Below the pieces are notes generated by a model. The model was not told the DNA's origin. It did not search any database and saw only the letters and a program-made list of their open reading frames with translations. Shown here one piece after another: positions 1 to 5,871 of a DNA stretch of 8,720 nucleotides. Position numbers and translations under genes: made by a program. The stretch lies in contig JAFNVK010000041.1 in the NCBI GenBank assembly GCA_017379815.1, positions 1-8,720 of the forward strand, written 5' to 3'. Position 1 is the stretch's first letter; each line of letters opens with the position of its first letter. Origin of the DNA: Clostridia bacterium. Its GTDB lineage: Bacteria > Bacillota > Clostridia > Oscillospirales > CAG-272.

Positions 1-1506
1 ATCGCCGGTAGCCTCGATCTTATTCTGAGACTCTGCTCTCCAGGTGTCGCCGTCGCCGATCGTACCAACGAGGAAGTAGCCCTCAAGCTTGGTAGCGGTG
101 AGCGAGCCCTTGGTGCTGTCGGTAGCGTCGAGCGTGAGAACCAGCTCGTACAGACCGTAGGAGGTAACGGTTACGTTGTCACCGTTCTCGGGATTGCCGT
201 ACCAGATGTCTGCATCCCAACCTGCATAGCCGTAAACTGCCTTGCATGCGCCAACAAAGCCGGTCATCCAAGAAGCGTCGGTGTCAGCTTCGGTAAAGGT
301 GTAGTATGCCTTGTAGGTGGTGTCGTTAACCTTTTCGAACTCAATGCCGGAGCCGCAGTTCCAGAACTGACCGCCGTTAACCACGCCTGCAAGCCAGAAG
401 GACTTAGCAACGGCCTCGATGGTTGCGGTATCGGATTCTACGTTGTAAGCGATCTTGTAAACGCCTGCTGCGAGAGCAAGGTTACCGCCATCGTTCCAAG
501 TGCCGCATTCGTTTACTACAGTGATCTTTTCTGCACCGTACCAAACGTCGCCGATCTTGTTGCGGAGCTTGATCTCGGCGGGCTCGGTGATGTTGAGCAG
601 GAAGGAGTAGTTCTCCTTGGTATCATCAGCAGCCATCTTGAAATCGTCGCTGAAATCCCAGTTGGAAACCGTGCCGCAGATGTACATATCGTGCGTCTCA
701 GCGAGGGGCTCCTTCTTCTCTACGAGCTCGTAGGTGATGGTGTTGTCAGCGGGATGATCGGGGTAAGTGGTGTAGATGATCTTGTAGATACCGTCCTGGC
801 CCTCTGCGAGGAAGACGTTCCAGGTCCAGTATTCCTTATTGAATTCGTCGTGACCCTCGAATACGACCTCGCCGGCAGCATTCTTAACGGTTGCGAACTT
901 CTTATCAGCAGCAGTGTAGGTGTTGTTATCGTATCTGTTGGTGCCGTCGGCATACTCAACGCCGGGAACGTAGCCGATACCGACCTGACCGTCGTAGGTT
1001 CCGCCGTAGCAGATCTGGAATGCGTCGCCTGCATACATGAGGATCTCGATCTCGTATACGTTGGCGGATGCGTTTTCGGTCTTGGTCATCACCAGGTGAG
1101 CCATGGAGTTATCGTGGTTCCAGCCGCTCTGCTTCATATCGCCCGAGCCGGTACCGATAAGGTAGTATTCCTTATCGTCAGCCACGAACACGTTGCTGGT
1201 GTACTTAGCAAAAATGTCGGTGTCTGCGTTGATAGCGGTTTCAAAGTCGAACTCCTGGCTCAGGGATGCCTCTGCATACCAGCCGGTGAAGTCCTTACCT
1301 TCAACCACGGGAGGCGTCCAGGTGGTGAGCTTCGTGCCCTTTGCCACCTTTTCTTCCTTCAAGAGCTTGCTGCCTTGGTACCAGCAAACAGTGACCTTGT
1401 CGGAATCGTCAGCGGGAGGGGTCTCTTCGGGCTTGCAGGATACAAAGCAAGCAATCGACAGAGAGAGGACCATGATCAATGCGATTACGGATAGGAACTT
1501 TTTCAT
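1..1506 (-). CDS. Multi-module surface lipoprotein, putative glucan-binding (partial, C-terminus beyond left edge)
   Basis: The 502 visible residues start with a lipoprotein signal peptide (MKKFLSVIALIMVLSLSIAC). The lipid-bearing cysteine is C20 (SIAC) or C24 (FVSC). A Pro/Asp-rich linker follows. Residues about 37-102 resemble an InlB B-repeat / Listeria-Bacteroides repeat (FTGWYAEASLSQEFDF...IFAKY). Then come beta-sandwich-like modules at about 112-263, 272-366, 368-475 and 476 onward. Each opens with a Y/F-x-L/I-x-G...W motif (YYLIGTG, MYICGTVSNW, FWLAGVV, YFLVGTI) and the complete ones end in a G-x-Y-x-I/L strand pair. This pattern and the many Trp/Tyr residues recall SusE/SusF-type and other starch-binding surface modules; no enzyme motif is seen. 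The AAGGAG at 1515-1520, 8 bases before the ATG, sets the start. It lies downstream of malQ and the phosphorylase but has its own promoter. Codon use differs from its neighbours (Ala mainly GCA/GCT, no GCG noticed). A starch-binding role is inferred from neighbours; it could bind another glycan. Confidence 0.8.
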   Translation of the reverse strand, partial: MKKFLSVIALIMVLSLSIACFVSCKPEETPPADDSDKVTVCWYQGSKLLKEEKVAKGTKLTTWTPPVVEGKDFTGWYAEASLSQEFDFETAINADTDIFAKYTSNVFVADDKEYYLIGTGSGDMKQSGWNHDNSMAHLVMTKTENASANVYEIEILMYAGDAFQICYGGTYDGQVGIGYVPGVEYADGTNRYDNNTYTAADKKFATVKNAAGEVVFEGHDEFNKEYWTWNVFLAEGQDGIYKIIYTTYPDHPADNTITYELVEKKEPLAETHDMYICGTVSNWDFSDDFKMAADDTKENYSFLLNITEPAEIKLRNKIGDVWYGAEKITVVNECGTWNDGGNLALAAGVYKIAYNVESDTATIEAVAKSFWLAGVVNGGQFWNCGSGIEFEKVNDTTYKAYYTFTEADTDASWMTGFVGACKAVYGYAGWDADIWYGNPENGDNVTVTSYGLYELVLTLDATDSTKGSLTATKLEGYFLVGTIGDGDTWRAESQNKIEATGD

Positions 1507-1549
1507 TGTCTTTACTCCTTATAAATATTTTTTGCCATTAGGCTTTTTG

Positions 1550-1585
1550 GGGAACCCCTTTTGGTGTCACGCGCAAGGGGTTCCC
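1550..1585 (-). promoter_or_regulatory. 11-bp stem-loop at the 5' end of the lipoprotein mRNA
   Basis: The arms 1550-1560 and 1575-1585 are perfectly complementary (GGGAACCCCTT on the plus strand and its reverse complement), with a 14-base loop. On the minus strand the stem starts only about 2-4 bases after the transcription start predicted from the promoter at 1595-1623. In the RNA the stem is followed by an A-rich stretch, not a U-run, so it is not a normal intrinsic terminator. A hairpin at the extreme 5' end is a known way of protecting mRNA from 5'-end-dependent decay, so a stabiliser is the likely role. A dispersed palindromic repeat is an alternative. Confidence 0.65.
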
Positions 1586-1594
1586 GATGGTTAT

Positions 1595-1623
1595 ATTATA
1601 CAACTGGAGGGCAGGAAAGTCAA
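1595..1623 (-). promoter_or_regulatory. Sigma-A promoter of the lipoprotein gene
   Basis: On the minus strand, -35 TTGACT (1618-1623) and -10 TATAAT (1595-1600) are separated by 17 bases. This is consensus except for one base in the -35. The predicted transcription start is near 1588, giving a leader of about 80 bases that begins with a stem-loop and ends with AAGGAG before the ATG at 1506. Confidence 0.8.
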
Positions 1624-1701
1624 GCGAATTTGACAATTTCTACCTAATGCACAATTTCAGAGCGACGTTCTGTGCAAATTGCGCAATTTTTTGAGATTTT
1701 T

Positions 1702-1717
1702 TTCGAAAATTTTCGAA
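1702..1717. promoter_or_regulatory. Perfect 16-bp palindrome, putative LacI-family operator (site 2)
   Basis: TTCGAAAATTTTCGAA is a perfect palindrome next to the phosphorylase stop codon (1718-1720). With one flanking base on each side (1701-1718) it matches 17 of 18 bases of the element in front of malQ (5601-5618). It lies about 80 bases upstream of the lipoprotein -35 box. Binding by the neighbouring LacI-family protein is inferred from the shared element and the gene context. As RNA it would be only a 6-bp AT-rich hairpin without a U-run, so a terminator role is unlikely. Confidence 0.6.
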
Positions 1718-4018
1718 TTACAGATCCCACACGTTTTTTGCATACTCAAGGATGGATCGGTCGGAGGAGAATTTGCCGCCGTTTGCCGTATTGCGAATGC
1801 ATTTGGCCAGGAATTCCTCGCTGCCGTAATCGCGGTTCAATTCGCTCTTGACGCGAACGTAATCGCGGAAATCCTGAAGCACGAGATAATGGTCGGCGCT
1901 CCAACCGCCAAAGAGAGATTCCTTAACGGAGCGGAGCATTCCGCTGCCTTGATCGTCAAAGGTGCCGTCGTCAAGCGTGTCAACGATCCGCTTCAGCTCC
2001 GGGTCGTTGTTGTAGATCTCCCAAGGGCGGTAGTCGCGCTTGATCTCCTTGACCTCCTCAACGGTGGCGCCGAAGATGTATTCGTTCTCGCGGCCCGCTT
2101 CCTCACAGATCTCCACGTTTGCGCCGTCCATCGTGCCGAGCGTCACCGTTCCGTTGAGCATGAACTTCATGTTGCCCGTTCCGCTGGCCTCCATGCCCGC
2201 CATAGAGATCTGCTCGGAGATATCTGCCGCCGGCATGATCTTTTCGGCGTAGGAAACGTTATAATCCGTTACGAAGACAACGCGAAGCTTGTCATTGACC
2301 TCGGGATCGTTGTTTACCTTGTCGGCAATGGCGTTGATGAATTTGATCACGCCCTTTGCGTTCCAATACGCGGGAGCCGCCTTTGCACCGAAAATAAACG
2401 CGGTAGGCTTAAAGCCGGGCTCCTTGCCCTCCTTGATGCGGAAGTAATAATACAGAATGGAAAACGCATTCATCAGCTGACGCTTGTATTCGTGCAGACG
2501 CTTTGCCTGAACGTCAAAGATGAATTCGGGAGGCAGCTCGACCCCTTCCCTTTTGCGGATATATTCCGAAAGCTGTACCTTTTTGATGTGCTTGATCTCC
2601 GCAAACGCACGGCGCACCTCGGGGTCGTCCGCATATTGCTCAAACTCCTTGAGGCGCTCGAGGTCGGCCTGCCAGCCGTTGCCGATCTTTTCGGTAATGA
2701 GCGCGGAAAGCTCGGGGTTGCAGAGCGCGAGCCAGCGGCGAGGCGTTACGCCGTTCGTCACGTTGAGGAAGCGCTCGGGATAGGCCTCGTACCAATCGCG
2801 GAAGGTGCTCTCCTTGAGGATCTCGGTATGCAACGCCGCAACGCCGTTGATCCTGTTGCCGGCGTAAATGGCTACGTTTGCCATGTGTACGGTGTTATCC
2901 CGAATGAGGAAGAGCTTGCCATCGGGAAATTCCTTCTCGATGCGCGCCTGCATCTTGTTCAAAATTCTGGCAATTTCGGGCAGCAGCTTGCGAACGCGAT
3001 TCATATCCAAGCGCTCAAGCGCCTCGCCGAGAATGGTGTGGTTGGTAAAATTGAATACCGAGCGCGCCAGGAGGAAGGCTTTTTCAAACTTCATTCCCTC
3101 CTTCATCACAAGACGGATAAACTCCGGAATGGCGAACACGGGGTGCGTATCGTTGAGCTGGAGCGAGATATGCTCGCCGATCGTCTCGATGGGAAGTCCC
3201 TTTTGCTTGTGCTTGCGAATGAGGTCCTGCACCGATGCCGAGGCAAAGAAATACTCCTGGCGCAGGCGAAGGATCCTGCCCTTCTCCGTGGAATCGTTGG
3301 GATAGAGGGCGTAGCTGATGCTTTCGCAGCGCACGTTATCCTTGGCGATCTTATCGATCTGCATGCTGTCAAAGGCGGCAAAATCAAAGCTGCCGGGCTG
3401 CTCGCTCTGCCACAGGCGCAGGGTGTTGATGGTCTTTCCGCCATAACCGATGATCGGCATATCGTAGGGGACGGCCTTCGTGGTAAAGTCGGAGAACTTG
3501 ACCAGAACGCTTTCCTCCTCCTTGCGGTAGCTCCAAGGGTCGCCGTGCTTTTGCCAGTCGTCTGCGTTTTCCTTTTGGAAGCCGTTCTCAAAGCTTTGGC
3601 GGAACAAGCCGTAGCGATAGCGAATACCGTAGCCGTCAAGCGGAATACCAACGGTCGCACCCGACTCGAGATAGCAAGCGGCAAGACGGCCAAGGCCGCC
3701 GTTGCCGAGAGCGGCGTCCTCGATGTCCTCAAACGCGGCAATATCCACCCCGCGCTCGGCGAGAAGCGCCTTTACCTCGTCCAGCTTGCCGAGGTTGTAG
3801 AGGTTGGCAAAGATCGCGCGCCCCACCAAAAACTCGGCGGAAAGATAGCCCACCCTCTTTTTTGGTGCGTCCTTGCATTTTTGCCACGTGTCGGCAATTT
3901 CTGCCATTGAGGCGCGGCTGACCGCGCGGTAAAGCTCGGAGGTTGAGGCGTGCTGCAAATCCACGCCGTTATTGGCCGCGAGAAGCGTCTCCACGGTCTT
4001 GATCCATGTGTTCGTCAT
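1718..4018 (-). CDS. glgP: Alpha-glucan (glycogen/maltodextrin) phosphorylase, GT35 family
   Basis: This PLP-dependent cytosolic enzyme removes glucose from the non-reducing end of alpha-1,4-glucan using phosphate, giving glucose-1-phosphate. The 766 residues cover the full GT35 fold: ALGNGGLGRLAACYLES (103-119), GYGIRYRYGLF (129-139), LNDTHPVFAIPE (288-299, with the substrate-site His at 292), TNHTILGEALE (325-335), NGVAALHTEILK (391-402), VTNGVTPRRWL (420-430), KRLHEYKRQLMN (506-517), and GTGNMKF with the PLP-binding Lys618, followed by TLGTMDGANVEI. It is shorter than E. coli GlgP/MalP (about 800 residues) and starts close to the conserved core, so it lacks the regulatory N-terminal extension of animal enzymes. 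The start has AAGGAAG at 4027-4033, 8 bases upstream. It lies 23 bases after malQ, clearly in one operon. The malQ pairing suggests it acts mainly on imported maltodextrins (malP role), but glycogen use cannot be excluded. Confidence 0.95.
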   Translation of the reverse strand: MTNTWIKTVETLLAANNGVDLQHASTSELYRAVSRASMAEIADTWQKCKDAPKKRVGYLSAEFLVGRAIFANLYNLGKLDEVKALLAERGVDIAAFEDIEDAALGNGGLGRLAACYLESGATVGIPLDGYGIRYRYGLFRQSFENGFQKENADDWQKHGDPWSYRKEEESVLVKFSDFTTKAVPYDMPIIGYGGKTINTLRLWQSEQPGSFDFAAFDSMQIDKIAKDNVRCESISYALYPNDSTEKGRILRLRQEYFFASASVQDLIRKHKQKGLPIETIGEHISLQLNDTHPVFAIPEFIRLVMKEGMKFEKAFLLARSVFNFTNHTILGEALERLDMNRVRKLLPEIARILNKMQARIEKEFPDGKLFLIRDNTVHMANVAIYAGNRINGVAALHTEILKESTFRDWYEAYPERFLNVTNGVTPRRWLALCNPELSALITEKIGNGWQADLERLKEFEQYADDPEVRRAFAEIKHIKKVQLSEYIRKREGVELPPEFIFDVQAKRLHEYKRQLMNAFSILYYYFRIKEGKEPGFKPTAFIFGAKAAPAYWNAKGVIKFINAIADKVNNDPEVNDKLRVVFVTDYNVSYAEKIMPAADISEQISMAGMEASGTGNMKFMLNGTVTLGTMDGANVEICEEAGRENEYIFGATVEEVKEIKRDYRPWEIYNNDPELKRIVDTLDDGTFDDQGSGMLRSVKESLFGGWSADHYLVLQDFRDYVRVKSELNRDYGSEEFLAKCIRNTANGGKFSSDRSILEYAKNVWDL

Positions 4019-4026
4019 GTTAGAAA

Positions 4027-4033
4027 CTTCCTT
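4027..4033 (-). promoter_or_regulatory. Ribosome binding site of the phosphorylase gene
   Basis: AAGGAAG on the minus strand, 8 bases before the ATG at 4018, inside the 23-base gap after the malQ stop codon. It supports separate initiation within a shared transcript. Confidence 0.8.
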
Positions 4034-4041
4034 TTTTATGA

Positions 4042-5571
4042 TTATCGGTTTGCTTGTTTTACCAGGCGGGCAAGCTTATCTGCCAGCGTATTGCTCAGAT
4101 CGGCCGCCTCACAGCGCCAGCTCCAGTTGCGGTCGCTGAGCGTTCCGGGGGTGTTCATACGGGATTCGGCGCCCGTTCCCAGGAGATCCTGCAGGGGCAG
4201 GATCGCGTATTTTGCATAGCTGCCGTAAGCCAGGCGAACCGTTGCCTCGCGCGCCCGCTGCATGGTTTGGGCGTCGGCGAGCTGAGACGGACGGTAGCAG
4301 AAGCGTTTGTTCGCTTTTTTGCACTCGGAGGCAATGTCACGGTAGACGGTCTCTCGCGTCTCCTCATCAAGGTCCTGCAGAAATTCGATAAAGGTTGCAT
4401 TGTCGTGCGTGCCCGTATAAACGACGCAGTTGTCGCTGTCATAATTCGAGGGCTTGAATTCCTGGTCGGGATTGCCGTCAAAGGCGAACTCCAAAACCTT
4501 CATGCGGGGATATCCCACGTTGCGCATCAAGCGGTAAACCCCCTCGTCCAGAATGCCCAGATCCTCGGCAACGATCTTCCAGTCCTCCTTGCCCTCAAAG
4601 AGGGATTCCTTGGGACCGTCGCACCAGCGGCCGACCTTGGCATTCTGACTTCCCGCAGGGATCGCATAGAAGCGGTCGAAGCCGCGGAAGTGGTCGATGC
4701 GCACGATATCGTACATCGAAAGCGCCTTTTGCAGCCTTGCCGTCCACCAGGCGTATCCGTCCTCCTTCATCTTTTCCCAATGGTAAAGCGGATTGCCCCA
4801 AAGCTGACCGTCCTCGCTGAAGTAATCCGGCGGGACTCCTGCCACCTCGGTGGGCGCGCCGTCCCCGTTGAGCAGGAAAAGCTCGGGATGTGCCCAAACC
4901 TCAGCACTGTCCTCGGATACGTAAAGGGGCATATCGCCCATGATCTCAACGCCGCGTGCGTTGGCGTAGTCCTTCAGCCTTTGCCATTGGCGGAAGAACT
5001 CGTACTGCGTGAATTGCCAAAACAGTACCTCGTCCTCATGGGCGGCAAGAAAGGCACCTAGCGCTTCCTTATCGCGTACGCGATACTTCTCTTCCCAAGT
5101 GGAAAGCGCCCTCCAGCCATGCGCCTCCTTGATCGCCATGAATGCGGCAAAATCCGCATACTCTCCCTTGGCTAAAAACGCCTCAAAGGCAGGCGTTTTG
5201 CGGTCAAAACGGGAAAACGCGATCTTGAGCAGCGGAATGCGGCGATAGAACAGCGCCTCGTAGTTGACGCGGCCGATGCCCTCTCCGTCGGCGGCACAGG
5301 AATACGCCTCGGCTTCCTCCGCGGTGAGCAAGCCTTGCTGGATCAGATCGTCTATATCGATCAGATAGGGACTGCCCGCGATGGCACACGAGGATGCATA
5401 CGGAGAGTCACCGTAGCCCGTGGGCACGAGCGGCAGCACTTGCCATACCTTTTGCTTGGCACGGGCAAGGAAGTTGACAAACCGTTTTGCCTCTTCTCCA
5501 AGCGAGCCGACTCCCCAGGCGGTGGGAAGGGCCGCTATGGGCAACAAAATACCGGCGTAGCGCTCTTTCAT
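4042..5571 (-). CDS. malQ: 4-alpha-glucanotransferase (amylomaltase), GH77
   Basis: This cytosolic enzyme transfers alpha-1,4-glucan segments between maltodextrins, releasing glucose and making longer chains for the phosphorylase. From the chosen start (MKERYAGILLP) it has 509 residues, the usual length of bacterial GH77 proteins of the short amylomaltase type. Visible motifs are GILLPIAALPTAWGVGSLG (7-25), GDSPYASSCAIAGSPYLI (54-71), MGDMPLYVSEDSAEVWAHPE (211-230), VAGVPPDYFSEDGQLWGNPLYHW (243-265, the active-site loop), VRIDHFRGF with predicted nucleophile Asp293, VAEDLGIL with acid/base Glu336, and YTGTHDNAT with Asp390 as the third carboxylate. An ATG at 5640 in the same frame is rejected because it overlaps the promoter -10 region, whereas AAAGGAG stands 9 bases before 5571. 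It is first in the operon with the phosphorylase and has a strong promoter with a putative operator just inside the transcript. Confidence 0.97.
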   Translation of the reverse strand: MKERYAGILLPIAALPTAWGVGSLGEEAKRFVNFLARAKQKVWQVLPLVPTGYGDSPYASSCAIAGSPYLIDIDDLIQQGLLTAEEAEAYSCAADGEGIGRVNYEALFYRRIPLLKIAFSRFDRKTPAFEAFLAKGEYADFAAFMAIKEAHGWRALSTWEEKYRVRDKEALGAFLAAHEDEVLFWQFTQYEFFRQWQRLKDYANARGVEIMGDMPLYVSEDSAEVWAHPELFLLNGDGAPTEVAGVPPDYFSEDGQLWGNPLYHWEKMKEDGYAWWTARLQKALSMYDIVRIDHFRGFDRFYAIPAGSQNAKVGRWCDGPKESLFEGKEDWKIVAEDLGILDEGVYRLMRNVGYPRMKVLEFAFDGNPDQEFKPSNYDSDNCVVYTGTHDNATFIEFLQDLDEETRETVYRDIASECKKANKRFCYRPSQLADAQTMQRAREATVRLAYGSYAKYAILPLQDLLGTGAESRMNTPGTLSDRNWSWRCEAADLSNTLADKLARLVKQANR

Positions 5572-5580
5572 TCTCAAATT

Positions 5581-5587
5581 CTCCTTT
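5581..5587 (-). promoter_or_regulatory. Ribosome binding site that fixes the malQ start
   Basis: AAAGGAG on the minus strand, 9 bases before the ATG at 5571. It favours this start over the in-frame ATG at 5640, which would add 23 residues unlike the family and lies upstream of the predicted transcription start. Confidence 0.85.
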
Positions 5588-5601
5588 GCCTGAATTTGTG
5601 T

Positions 5602-5617
5602 TTCGAAAGTTTTCGAA
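5602..5617. promoter_or_regulatory. Near-perfect 16-bp palindrome, putative LacI-family operator (site 1)
   Basis: TTCGAAAGTTTTCGAA has two TTCGAA boxes four bases apart and one central asymmetry. It begins about 7 bases downstream of the predicted malQ transcription start (near 5624), a classic place for a repressor to block transcription. The 18 bases 5601-5618 match 1701-1718 at 17 positions. The divergent gene encodes a LacI-family regulator, so it is the likely operator of that protein. The binding itself is inferred. Confidence 0.7.
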
Positions 5618-5630
5618 TGGTCCTGAGAAC

Positions 5631-5659
5631 ATTCTATCATATTTTTTGGTCCGTGTCAA
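5631..5659 (-). promoter_or_regulatory. Sigma-A promoter of the malQ-phosphorylase operon
   Basis: On the minus strand, -35 TTGACA (5654-5659, perfect) and -10 TAGAAT (5631-5636) are 17 bases apart, with a TG extension just before the -10. The predicted transcription start is near 5624, giving a leader of about 53 bases that contains the putative operator. Confidence 0.85.
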
Positions 5660-5752
5660 GTAAATAGCGGTCACAAATCGGTCGCTTTTGACGAGAAAGG
5701 GCCCGGCAAAGGATTTTTTGGATCATTTTTCGCACTTTTTTCAAAGAAAATA

Positions 5753-5780
5753 TTGTAAAATGGAAAAACTATGCTATAAT
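5753..5780 (+). promoter_or_regulatory. Promoter of the regulator-pullulanase operon
   Basis: -35 TTGTAA (5753-5758) and a perfect -10 TATAAT (5775-5780) are 16 bases apart, with a TGC extended -10 in front. The predicted transcription start is near 5787, leaving a leader of about 85 bases before the GTG start. The in-frame ATG at 5779 overlaps the -10 box and so cannot be the translation start. Confidence 0.8.
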
Positions 5781-5837
5781 GAAAGCAGGCAGAGCACCGA
5801 AGCCATCGAAAACGGTTATGAAAAATTGCGCCCCGCA

Positions 5838-5846
5838 TTTCGAAAA
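5838..5846 (+). promoter_or_regulatory. Operator half-site in the regulator's leader
   Basis: TTTCGAAAA repeats the left half of the putative operators and lies about 50 bases into the predicted lacI transcript, just before its ribosome binding site. The right half is not conserved (AGCC follows). It may be a weak autoregulatory site, or chance. Confidence 0.3.
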
Positions 5847-5857
5847 AGCCCCCCAAA

Positions 5858-5864
5858 AAAGGAG
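5858..5864 (+). promoter_or_regulatory. Ribosome binding site that fixes the GTG start of the regulator
   Basis: AAAGGAG lies 7 bases before the GTG at 5872. The in-frame ATGs at 5779 and 5818 lack such a site, and GTG gives the family-typical N-terminus (V/M)TIKEIAAELGLS. Confidence 0.85.
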
Positions 5865-5871
5865 AAGAAAC

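Larger units (their letters stand above)
1507..1717. other. Spacer between phosphorylase and lipoprotein genes: leader, promoter and palindromes
   Basis: There is no credible gene in these 211 bases. Reading on the minus strand from the phosphorylase stop, one finds a 16-bp perfect palindrome (1702-1717), a 14-bp palindrome AAATTGCGCAATTT (1676-1689), a spaced inverted repeat TGCACA/TGTGCA (1648-1653 and 1671-1676), a sigma-A promoter (1595-1623), a stem-loop (1550-1585) and the ribosome binding site AAGGAG (1515-1520). No intrinsic terminator follows the phosphorylase, so read-through into the lipoprotein gene is possible in addition to its own promoter. Confidence 0.7.
5572..5871. other. 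Divergent control region between malQ and the lacI-type regulator
   Basis: This 300-base region has no gene. It holds two back-to-back promoters with predicted start points about 160 bases apart: malQ -35/-10 on the minus strand (5631-5659) and the regulator's -35/-10 on the plus strand (5753-5780). It also holds the putative operator at 5602-5617, a half-site at 5838-5846, and a ribosome binding site for each gene. The stretch 5690-5752 is T/A-rich and shows no clear further motif. Confidence 0.8.

Noticed and set aside
1550..1585. Inverted repeat as an intrinsic terminator for the phosphorylase transcript
   Set aside because: No U-run follows the stem on either strand, and it lies downstream of a good promoter, within the leader of the next gene.
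1679..3910. Very long open frame (743 codons) on the plus strand opposite the phosphorylase gene
   Set aside because: It is antisense to a clearly conserved GT35 protein, has no recognisable domain, and is explained by the codon bias of the real gene. The same holds for the plus-strand frames at 691-1494 and 4054-5061.
5572..5640. N-terminal extension of MalQ to an ATG at 5640
   Set aside because: That ATG overlaps the malQ promoter -10 region, lies upstream of the predicted transcription start, and adds residues unlike the family; AAAGGAG before 5571 marks the true start.
5666..5686. Repeat of CGGTC with AGCG/CGCT ends upstream of the malQ -35 box
   Set aside because: The symmetry is imperfect (about 5 of 9 pairs) and the short direct repeat could be chance; no copy was noticed elsewhere in the window.
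5805..5820. Possible CcpA cre site in the regulator leader (TCGAAAACGGTTATGA)
   Set aside because: It has a central CG but several mismatches to the cre consensus (missing TG at the left and CA at the right), so it is not convincing.
5779..5871. N-terminal extension of the regulator to ATG 5779 or 5818
   Set aside because: ATG 5779 lies inside the TATAAT box, ATG 5818 has no ribosome binding site, and the added residues precede the normal LacI-family N-terminus at GTG 5872.
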